Assembly: GCF_932294415.1 (NCBI RefSeq)
Contig: NC_065536.1
Location: forward strand, 30,833,354-30,897,353
DNA: 64,000 bases
Direction: 5' to 3'
Source: Quercus robur
Taxonomy: Eukaryota; Streptophyta; Magnoliopsida; Fagales; Fagaceae
Under the pieces are notes generated by a model, which did no database searches, had not been told where the DNA came from, and saw only the letters and a list, made by a program, of their open reading frames with translations. The position numbers and the translations under genes are program-made. This document shows positions 36,511 to 46,500 of this stretch, one piece after another; the first letter of the stretch is position 1, and each line of letters opens with the position of its first letter.

Positions 36511-36551
36511 CTAATACTTTATTTTCCCATACTAACAAGACAGGAGGTAAT

Positions 36552-36601
36552 GTTGTTGATTTTTTTTTTTTTTTTTTTGTTGAGAAAAAGGTCGTTGATT
36601 T
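36552..36601 (-). mobile_element. Oligo(A) micro-insertion
   Basis: GTTGTTGATTT and GTCGTTGATTT flank about 28 nt made of a T run and GTTGAGAAAAAG. Confidence 0.55.
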
Positions 36602-36786
36602 AAGATGTATGAGTAAGTCGAAATTACCAATATTTTTTTATAAAAAAAAAAAACTATATATATATATATAATTCAATAGTTACAACTGTAAAATAAAGAT
36701 TTGAATTTTAAATGTCTTTTTTGGAAGTACTCCACTAAATATACCAATTGAGTTATAAGATTTTTGAAAAAAAAATGATAATTATG

Positions 36787-37012
36787 CTTGCATTTGGATT
36801 GGGCACTTTGCCCAATCCTCTCATTCTACATTTTTTAGTGGGTCCCATGGATATTGTTTACTTTTCCACCAAACTCAACAAAATAAATATTTTAAAGTAA
36901 ATTTGGGTCCCATAGCACTATTCACATCTTTAAAAATTATTTTGTTACAGTATTTTCGACAATAAAGTCTTCAGTTTTCAACAAATAAGCAGTATCCAAA
37001 CACACCCTAATA
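36787..37012. mobile_element. MITE (TCCAAAC-ended family)
   Basis: 'tgcatttggattgggc' at the left, 'gcagtatccaaacacaccct' at the right, shared interior 'tagcactattcacatcttta' and 'attattttgttacagtattt'. Confidence 0.55.
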
Positions 37013-37145
37013 AGATTTTCTTACTCCAAAGATTTTTGCAGAAGAGCAATATATATAACTGAAATGAAAGCCCTTTAAATGCGTTGAAATAATGGCAAAC
37101 TCCTCAGCTAGGACACTCTCTATCTGTACTCTACAAAACTATATT

Positions 37146-37395
37146 TAGAGTCTATTTGGATACCGTTTATTTTGCTGAAAACACTGTAATAAAAATAATT
37201 TTAAAATGCGGGTCCCAATACGAACATGACATAACATGATGACAAATTGCACTGAAAATAATTTTGAAGTATTACTTCATGACACATGACACGTAAAACG
37301 CACAGCTACTATGCATTTGTCTTCATTTACCAGTGCAGTAGATCCCACTGTTCGAATGCCAAACGCAAAACGTGCAATCCAAACGATGCTAATAG
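37146..37395. mobile_element. MITE (TCCAAAC-ended family), diverged
   Basis: 'agtctatttggataccgttt' at the left and 'gcaatccaaacgatgct' at the right; interior 'tgctgaaaacactgtaataa'. Boundaries approximate. Confidence 0.5.
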
Positions 37396-37519
37396 AGTTA
37401 TTTGAAATTTTAGACCAAGTTCAAGTTTCATGAGGGAATTATGATCATTATATAAATTTTCAATATTACCATTTTCAAAGCACCACTCTTTGTAATGCCA
37501 CCGCTACTGTCACTCAAAT

Positions 37520-37579
37520 GATTACCTTACACCTTTTCTTTTTCTTTTCTTTTTTTGATAAACGATTACCTTACACCTT
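37520..37579 (-). mobile_element. Oligo(A) micro-insertion with perfect 16-bp duplication
   Basis: GATTACCTTACACCTT at 37520-37535 and 37564-37579 flanks 28 nt, T-rich and ending GATAAAC; on the minus strand GTTTATC followed by an A-rich tail. Confidence 0.8.
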
Positions 37580-37874
37580 CAACACCACCACTATGGCCAC
37601 TATCACCATTCAGCATTCACCAATGCTATTGGCATCATAAACGTTGTGCACCGTTATCATTTTTTCATCTTCACCTTTGCCATTGCCATTGTTACTCTCC
37701 GTTGTTGTTGTCCGCACTCCGCAGCATTGCCATTGGTACTATTAACCGTAGTAACTCTACTATAATACTCTAAACAATAAAATGAGAATCCACGATAATT
37801 GAAATTTTTATTAATTTAAATTTTATCGATTTAAGTTTAATAAGTAGTTTTAAAAATTTCCATCTAAAGACAGC

Positions 37875-38170
37875 ATTTTTCATATATAAATATTATTGGG
37901 TAATCCTGGAATATAGAAACGTGATACTCCCTCTTCAGTTTTACCACATGAATGATGGAATCTTATAATGAATTTAATTAGTAGGACCTATTATTATGTG
38001 AGATAAAAGAATACCCCAATTAAAAATTTTATATAAAAGAAAAAATATTTCATATATAAATATTATTAGGTAATTCTGGAGTACAGAAACATGATACTCC
38101 CTCTTCAATTTTATCACATGAATGATGGAATCTTATAATGAATTTAATTAGGACAACATATTATTATGTG
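37875..38170. repeat. Tandem duplication, period about 170 bp
   Basis: 'catatataaatattattggg' at 37881 and 'catatataaatattattagg' at 38051 start two copies that both contain 'gatactccctcttca' and 'catgaatgatggaatcttat'. Confidence 0.8.
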
Positions 38171-38330
38171 AGAAAAAAATCCACAAGAGTCAAAGTCATC
38201 TTTGCTGTGAAGTCTTCTTGTTTTATGGTATCTCATTAATGCTAACAGGTAAATTTTACCTTCCTTTTTAAAAGAGCTGACTCAATAGAGAAAATTGAGG
38301 TCCAGTAAAAGACACAGCAAAGAAGACTTT
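38168..38330 (-). repeat. Inverted copy of the block at 33950-34128
   Basis: 'ccacaagagtcaaagtcatc' through 'gaggtccagtaaaagac' is the complement of the earlier block. The same 'gatgactttgactcttgtgg' string then occurs again directly at about 38337. Confidence 0.75.
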
Positions 38331-38357
38331 ACAGCAAAGATGACTTTGACTCTTGTG

Positions 38358-38526
38358 GTGCTATTATGATTTTAGCTAAATTTTAAACTGCACTGCATAT
38401 GTGATCGTAAAAATGAGGTACGATGCAGTTATAGTTTTGACTAAACTGCACCATAAATTATGGTGTTAAAAATAGCCAAAAACCGCACTACACCGCACCG
38501 CACCACACCGCACCATGAACACTCCT
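38358..38526. mobile_element. Fragment of the GCGGT-type hAT family
   Basis: Aligns with the right half of the element at 26191-26742 ('tgatcgtaaaaatgaggtac', 'cgcaccgcaccacaccgcac', terminal 'gaacactccta'). The left end is missing. Confidence 0.72.
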
Positions 38527-38800
38527 AGCTAGTATACACCAAGCTTGGGCCTCATTTAAATCTTTGAAAAATTACGCTCTACCACCTTAAATTATACTTT
38601 CATTTGCACTTATTTACTTGAGCTTTTAAGATGCACGATTACTATCTTAAACTATAACATGTGTTTCACTTTACACCCTACCGTCAATTGATCTGTTAAT
38701 TTGGATGAAAAAGTATGTTACATGCAACTTACGTGACACCATATGAAAAGACCGAATTGCCCATTTTCAATCAATTAAAACAAAGTTTACATGAGACTAT

Positions 38801-38861
38801 AAGAGTTAAGTTATTTATTTAATTTTTTTTTTTTTTGAGAATCACAAACAAGAGTTAAGTT
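38801..38861 (-). mobile_element. Oligo(A) micro-insertion
   Basis: AAGAGTTAAGTT occurs at both ends, flanking about 37 nt with a T run followed by GAGAATCACAAAC. Confidence 0.72.
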
Positions 38862-40199
38862 TGTCAAATGATTTTGTTTGTTTGTTTTTTATTTATTTTA
38901 TTTTAAATTATAGGCCTAAAATATTAGGCCCAATATGGTATCCTAACTTCATGGGCCTAAACTATTAGGGACCAAAATTCAAAATCTTACATGAAAACTA
39001 GACATGGCAATACGGGTCAAAATTTTCTAACCCGACCTGAAAAATACTTGACACAAACTTTTTTTTTTTTTTACCCGAAGTAAAAACGGGTTGACTCGTG
39101 GCCCGACCCCTTTTTTTGCGGGTTAACCCGACCTGACCCGAATAACCCGTGACCCAACCAGTTAAAAAAAATTCGCTAAAAAATATATTTAAACTACGTC
39201 ATGATACAAGTGCATAAAACACAAAATATCAAAACTAATAGTCAATATATTATAGATATAAAGTTATAAACAAGTCAAGACATGACATGAGAGAATGATT
39301 ATTTAATTTTTTTTTTTTTTTTTTTTTTGTGCCGAAGACTATTTCATCACAACCAATAAAGAGCTCACAAATCACGGACATGAGTGACATGAGAGACAAG
39401 ACAACACAAGACTCAAGGCTGTCAAGACAACCATTAAAAAAAAAAAAAAAAATCTCATTCAATAGAATCAATACTAGCTATTGACGGTGATAAGTTTTGT
39501 CCAGGGTCAAAATATGGTAATAAATTACAGAAATTAGCTCCTTCCTTTTGAGTAGATGCTTTAAATGTTTTGTTGACTTGGCTTAGGTGGGTGCATGGTA
39601 TTCATGCACTATGCCAAGCTTTTATAGTATTGACAATTAGCTAACTTTAGATTTCTTTTTTTCTAAAATAAAAAAAGAAAGCTAACTTTGGATTTACTTT
39701 GGTATAATAATTGCAAGCATAATTGTCAAAACGTGAATCATGTTGTGAATCGATTTTTTATTTTTTTGTATCGTATGTAATAAGAATCACAAACTCTTAA
39801 TAAAAACTAGCATTATCATACACGCTCCGCATGTGCGATGAGCCTTTTTTTTTTTTTTTTTTTTTTTATGAGTTTAAAGTAATTTTTCAATTCGAATTTA
39901 TCTATTGTTAGTGAATTTACACATGAAGAAATTTTTAAGAAACTAAAATTTAGAATTTGAAATGGAGTAAACTGCAGGTTTAGTGTTTGCTACTTTTTAG
40001 GAAAAAATGCATCAAATGTATGTGAGATATATTTATAGAGAGTGTGCTAATTTTTAGGAAAAAAATTTCTCTGGCAGTTTTTTTTTTTTTTAATTTTATT
40101 GAATTACAATTTTAACCCCATTTTTTTATTTTTTAGGAATAAGGATTATCTAATTAGATTAGGGGTATTTTTGACATTTTTTTAAGCTATAACTAACTT

Positions 40200-42420
40200 T
40201 TTTTTTTTTTTTGAGAAACCAGACCAAAAGCCTGGGCATTTTATTTAATACCAAAATTAATGAACATCTCAACCACCAAGAGGACAATGTCTTCAAGTAA
40301 ATCTTCTAACCAAACCTGAAGCCTAACACTAGAACTAGGTTTCTTAGCCAACGCATCAGCAATAGAGTTACATACACGGCTAGTATACGAAAATTCAACA
40401 TATTGAAAACAAGTTGATTGGAACCGAATGTCATCAAGGATGTTCCCATAGCTGGCAAACTGACCCATGCCATTCTTAAGCGCCTCAATGACAGTAACAG
40501 AGTCCCCTTCGACCACACTTGAGTCAAGCCAATCTCCAAAGCAAATTGGACCGCCCTCTGACATGCCAAAGCCTCCAGCTTTGCCACAGACTTCCTGAAA
40601 GGAACAGGCATGGTTAGCGCCCCAATCGGATCACCCCTGTTGTCACAAACAATCACTCCCACACCTGCCAGGTTCGAAGCTCGAAAGACCGCAGCATCAA
40701 AGTTGATCTTGTAGATGTTCAGATCAGGAGGTCGCCATCGTTGTTTCACCTGAGGACGTGGAGGACTTAGCTCAACCTCTTGGGCTTGAAGAAACTCCTG
40801 AAGAAAGCTACTAGCCTCCCTGCAAATGCTATCCACAGGCCGGACCGCTTGGTTGAAGTGAATGGCATTACACCTATTCCACACGTACCACCCAGCTATG
40901 GCAAAAATCTCAGCTTTGTAATCATCTTGACTCAGCATAAACCTGGCCAACAATTCTCTGTAATTCACGAGCTAAACAGGGACAGATTGGTGGAACCAAT
41001 CCAAGGACGACCAAACACCAGCTACCTCCTTGCATGTCCATATAGCGTGAACGGTATCCTCAAAAAACTCTCCACACAGGTCATAAATGTCAGAATCTGT
41101 GACGTGCCGATGGTGCAGGTTCATCTTTGTTGGCAGCGCCTCGTTACACACCCTCCAAACAAAGTTTTTGATTTTGTTTGGCATCCGGAGTTGCCAAAGA
41201 CACTTCCAGAACTTCTTATGGTTTTCTACACGTGAGCTACCTACATTGAACATGGACTCACAAGATAAAATTAGTTTATAGGCACTACTAGTTGTGAACA
41301 AACCCGAGGGAGTGTGTTTCCAAGCGATACGATCAGTGGGTCGCCTTAAACTCAGTGGTATGGCCAGAATTGAATCTGCCTCATGGGGAAGGAATAAATA
41401 TCGCACCACCTCCTCATTCCACCTAACTTGGTCCTGATCAATGAGAGAGTTAACTTTTGTCTCCGCTACCACTTAGGACAACGAGGAAATAACCAATCCA
41501 TTTGTTTTATTTGGCAACCACCTATCCTCCTTAATCCTCACCCTCTCCCCCGTCCCCACCCTCCACACCATCCCCCTTCGAATGACATCCCTAGCACTCA
41601 AAATGCTCTTCCATGCATAGGATCCCACAATAGAGTCTCTTGCTTCAAGAATAGAATAGTCTGGAAAAAATCTTGCCTTGAAAACATGATTGCAAAGAGA
41701 TTCCAGATTATTAATCATCCACCAAACCTATTTGGCCAGCAAAGCATCATTAAATTTCTCAATTTCCTTGAACCCCATACCACCAACCTCCTTAGCCTCA
41801 CAAAGTCTATCCCACTTAACCCAGTGAATCTTCCTATTCCCTCCGCTGTACCCCCACCAAAATTTACGAATCATGATTTCCAGCTCCTTAATCAATCCTT
41901 TTGGGAGCTTAAAACAGCTCATTGTGTATGTGGGAATCGCTTGAATGACTGATTTGATGAGCATTTCTCTACCAACCTAAGACAAAAGTTTTTCCTTCCA
42001 CCCTTGGAGTTTCTTCCATACCCTTTCCTTAGTATAAATAAAGCTTTGTTTCTTAGCCCTACCCACAAGAGCTGGCAAACCGAGGTATTGTTCATACCAG
42101 TGAATGGCAAGAACACCCAGAATAGCTTGGATCCGATCCATCATATTTGAAGTGGTATTGGAGCTAAAGAAAATATTAGTTTTGTCTTGATTAATTTTCT
42201 GCCCAGACCCTCTCTCATAAATAGCCAAAATATCCAGTATCTTCTGGCATTCCTCCTCTTTTGCACAACAGAACAATATACTATCATCAGCAAAAAATAA
42301 ATGAGAGACCCTAGGTCCATTCCGACAGATAGCTACACCCTGGATATGCCCTTCTATCTCTGCTGAATGAAGCAAGCTTTGGAGGCCCATTGCACACATG
42401 AGAAAAAGATTGGGCGATAA
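40200..42420 (-). mobile_element. 5'-truncated L1-type LINE
   Basis: Minus-strand non-LTR retrotransposon fragment with its poly(A) tail as the T run at about 40199-40212, preceded on the minus strand by GGTTTCTC. Only the C-terminal half of ORF2 remains. The 5' break is at about 42420. No clear target duplication could be found. Confidence 0.88.
40241..42399 (-). pseudogene. LINE ORF2 C-terminal half: RT end, zinc-binding RVT domain, RNase H
   Basis: One reading frame, minus strand, interrupted by stops near 41974, 41725, 41470 and 40969 and by a frameshift near 40565. Order: end of the reverse transcriptase with the catalytic FADDS box (about 42285); the thumb region ('GLPALVGRAKK', 'MLIKSVIQAIPTYTMSCF', 'FWWG'); a zf-RVT domain ('FWKCLWQLRMPNKIKNFVWR', 'WTCKEVAGVW', 41000-41300); and an RNase H-like domain ('YKINFDAAVF', 'GVGVIVCDNRGDPIGAL', 'ADALAK', 40300-40750). 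At least three stops are TAG, consistent with decay of Gln codons by C-to-T change. It cannot encode an active enzyme. Confidence 0.9.
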
Positions 42421-43283
42421 AGGTATACATATAGGTATACATATTCAAAGAGTATATTCATTATAAATTTTGAATATATTCAACTAATGACTAATTTATT
42501 CATTACTTATATAATAATATTTAACTAGCTAACTAAATTAATTAAATTAGCATGTGTTTATAAGTTATAACATACACATTCAAATTGACTAAACTTAGTG
42601 GTTAGCTTAATTGGTAAAATCTATGATGGTTGAATAAGTGATTTGGGTTTTTTAGAAGCCAATGAATAGTGGCCATTACGAATTACAAAGAATTTATCCG
42701 TTCGTCCATAAAAAAATCTGCCTTCACTTGCACACTAGGCTACAAAAAACTTTGTTCCTTTTTTTTTTTTTTTAATCTGTGCTCCTCCTTTGCTCACAAT
42801 CTATCACCCCCAAAAGATCCAAATCTTAATAACAAAATAAAAGAATTTCATGCTTCAAAAAACCATAAAAACATCCAAAAGAAAGAATATTAATAAGTTG
42901 TTACTTTGCTGGCTTACTTGTTTTGTTTGTTTTAAGATCTATCTCTTTATGAAGATATAAACTTGTAATTATATGCATTTTGACAGTTAACATTGAGAAT
43001 TTTTTCCATCATGAATTTATGACTATAAATAATTTTTGTCATGCTCAAAACTGTCAGAATTTGAAAGATATTAACAAGTGACATTAAGTACAATTCATTT
43101 GCTTAATTGATTTTATTCATTCTCTCTAAGCAGGTTGTCATTGATTTATTTTTGTAATTAAAAAAAAAAAAAAAAACTTGTTTGAAAAATACTTATCAAC
43201 CCGACCCGGTCCATATCCCGATTGATCCGTTTAAAATGACACGTTTTTACCCGCCGACCTGATCCGCCGTTCTGCCACGTCTA

Positions 43284-43531
43284 ATAAAGACATTTCCCAA
43301 ACAGTACATAAACCGAAAACAAAGGAAACACAAAGAGTATGCAGCAGAATTTGGGTCTCCCAGGAGTCCCACTAGACTCCAAATTCCCCAACCTCCAGCG
43401 TTCATACCAAAATTCCACAGAATCTTCCATATTTTGATTCTCATGTATACAGAATCTTAATTCTTCTCAATCCTCTTTTTTAATTCAATAATAATAATTG
43501 TTTTTTTTTTTCTTTTTGTTTCTCGGTGGCC
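43284..43531 (+). promoter_or_regulatory. POD1 5' leader and proximal promoter region
   Basis: 248 bp between the end of the hAT-like element and the POD1 start codon. A CT/T-rich leader (about 43440-43525) precedes the start context GTGGCCATGG. No clear TATA box; TATA-poor promoters are common for housekeeping plant genes. The core promoter therefore lies in this strip or inside the transposon. Confidence 0.5.
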
Positions 43532-46500
43532 ATGGCGCTGAGATCCGACGATAGAAAATTGTCTTTCGAGGTTCTGAGCCAAAGCATGTCTTTCGAAGAA
43601 GACGAATCCTTATTCTTCTACCGCTCAAACTCAGATCCAATCCAAAACGGCGTCGTCGTCCAATCCAAGCCCAAGCCCAATCCCAATCGCAAGAAACGGA
43701 AACACAGGCGAAAGAAACCGATCCACTCCGAGTCCTCCATTCGCGAAGATCCGATCGCCGAAGCAACACTCGATCCCGATACGAGCCGCACCAATGGATT
43801 GGAATCGAACTGCACGCACAGTTACAGCGTCGAGAGCAGTAGCGTGTGTACGGTGGTCACGGAGCCGGATTTCCAGAATGTGCGCGGCGAGGGGTTCAAT
43901 TTGGGGGAGCTGCGGCAGAGGAGCGTCAGTATCAGCGGCGCCAGTGACGACGCGGCGTCGCGGGTTGGGGGAGACAATGAGAAGGTGAAGGAGAAGGAGA
44001 GAGAGAAGGAGGAGGAGGAGGAGGAGGAGAGCGGCGTAGAAGTGAGCTCCGCCGTGAAACAACGGGCCGAGCCGAACGGGAGTGTCGGTTCCAAGAAGTT
44101 AGAGACCGAGAAGTCATTGGATTGGAAGCGGCTAATGGCGGATGATCCCAATTGTGAGCCAATTTTGATCCTTTTCTCATTGCTTCATTGTTTGTTGTAT
44201 GAATGTGTAAATTTATCTTCTTTTTTTTTCCGTGTTTAGTGTATGGAAATCAATCACCACGTTGAGCTATAAGCTTGATTTTATGGTTATTTATGTTTTG
44301 TTGTGGTTCTATGTGTTGGTATCAGTGTCGTTTACGGTGGACAAGTCACCATTGAAGTACTTCATGGAAGAAATGTACAATGGCAATGCGCTACGGAACA
44401 CGACGACTATTGGTAATGAGGTAGAGCGCGAGAGAGTTTACGATACTATCTTCCGCCTGCCTTGGAGATGTGAATTGGTAATTTTTTTCTGCTTAAATTT
44501 TCCAGAAAACAACTCTATAAGGAAGTTAAGAGGCAATATGGAAACCATTGAAAACAACTCTATCTCATTTTTAAGGCCACTGCCAAACATAGGAAAATGA
44601 GATAGTTACAAAAAATACTACCAAACATAGGAAAATGACACAGTTTTCGAAAAAATAATTTTTGGAAAATGGATAATGTCAAAACAAACGGAGTGTAATA
44701 TTATGTGCCAAGAGCCTTATGTCTCGATGGCATTAGCATTATTTGGTATTTCCAACAGAGATGGTCAAGGTTTATATTCCCCCTCCCTCACAAAAAATGT
44801 TTAAAAATAAATAGAATAAAATCTTTCAATTGAAGTCGGTGTCTGCCCAGTTGTGCACGCATTAGAAATCCTCTACTCATTTATTTTTTTCTTTATCTTT
44901 CTTTCAATTTGAATAGTATCATAGTTCCTTTGAAACCCACCGTTGAGCTTGTTCGTACTTTTGAAGATAAACAGTTTTAAAGGGACTTTGCTGTTTTGAG
45001 GGAGAATTTGTCAGAATTAATGGTTTCTTTAACTAGTAGAGCAATTTATCTGAACTAGGATACGCCCAGAATCTTATAGCTCAATTGGTTGGTATCTCAT
45101 AGTGTTCCAACGTTCCAACTTATACATCTAGGGTTCAAATTCCTCCCTCCTTAACTATTGAATTATAATTAAAAATAATAATTGAACTAGGATATTCATA
45201 ATTCTTGTGAAAGAGGTTCTCAAATATGACAACATTTTGCAGCTTATAGATGTTGGCTTCTTTGTCTGCCTCGATTCATTTCTATCCCTATTAACTATCA
45301 TGCCAACAAGGATTGTAATGACCTTATGGAGGCTCCTACGCACAAGGTTAGTTATCTTTTTATTTGGTTGTTATCATGGAATGAAGCATTAGCTGATATG
45401 CATGAAAGGATTTAATGGCCTATCTTACAACATAAGCTATGAGTCCGTTTGCCATCAACTTTTTCCTTCAGTTTTTAGCTTTTATGTACAGTTTTTTAAA
45501 TCTCACATTTTCAAAGTATAAGTATACTTTTGCACATTTTTAGCAAAAAGCTAAATAAGCTAATGCGAAATGCACACATAATCATAGGTGTTAGTCACAA
45601 AATCAACCTAGCTAGAATACACTTTAGGTAAATTTCTCAGAATTGTATGCTCTAATTTATGCATGATTAAGAAAAATTTGACCTTTTTTCTCACCTATCC
45701 AAAAATAAAGGACCTATTTTGTCATTTTCCATAGTCTCTGAATGTTCTGGTATTGCCAATGAGCTCTAGCCAAATGGAACTTTTTCCCCTTGTAAAAGCA
45801 AGGCAGAGGGTGAGGTTTGGGTTTGAGACCCACTGGATGCATGTGTAATTCCCAATTAAATTTATGATCTGTTTTTATCCTTCAGTTTATAAGTTCATTT
45901 AATTTTGTTCTGAACTTGTGTGGTGTGGCTAGAAGTTTTCCATGCCTTTTGTATCTCTGATTCCATCTGTTGTGTGTTGGAATACTTTTCTACTTGATAG
46001 TATGATAGAATTTGAGGACCGATTGTTTGGTAGTTTAGGTGGTTGATATATGCTTCTTGTCAGCTGAGCTATGGAACTTTAGCTAGAGGACCATTAGCAC
46101 ATAAGTAAACATGGTGGTACCTTTCTACCCATTTTGATATACTTAGTTGAAAAACTTGTGATGTATATGAAATAACCTAACCATGCTTTTGGCAGGCAGT
46201 TCAAGACGTGGTCTGCAGCAGAACTGTCTGATTTTGGCTGTTTTCTTATAATTGCCTGTGGAGTCACTCTTTTGCAGCGAACAGGTTTTGTAAGGATATA
46301 CAGTACCAGTTATATTTGTGATATTCTTTCATTAGATAATGTCTTACTAATTTTTGTTTCTGTAATATTCTGTTGCCTCAGATATCAGCTTAATATATCA
46401 CATGATTCGTGGTCAAGGAACAATCAAATTATATGTGGTGTACAATGTTTTAGAGGTGAGTAAATAGAATTAATGAACGTGGGATGTAGAACAAGTATTT

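Larger units (their letters stand above)
38999..43283. mobile_element. Degenerate hAT-like element carrying a LINE
   Basis: Left end TAGACATGGCA and right end TGCCACGTCTA are complementary (one mismatch). Flanks ATGAAAAC and ATAAAGAC agree in 6 of 8 positions. Both ends carry clustered GACCCG/GGGTT words (39010-39160, 43198-43270), as in the hAT at 21371. The interior is AT-rich and contains the LINE at 40200-42420. No transposase seen. That the two ends belong to one element is inferred from the termini. Confidence 0.6.

Noticed and set aside
43618-44180. Several open frames on the minus strand opposite POD1 exon 1
   Set aside because: They are shadows of a GC-rich, Glu/Arg/Ser-rich exon. 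The plus frame continues into conserved TAPT1 exons through consistent splice phases.
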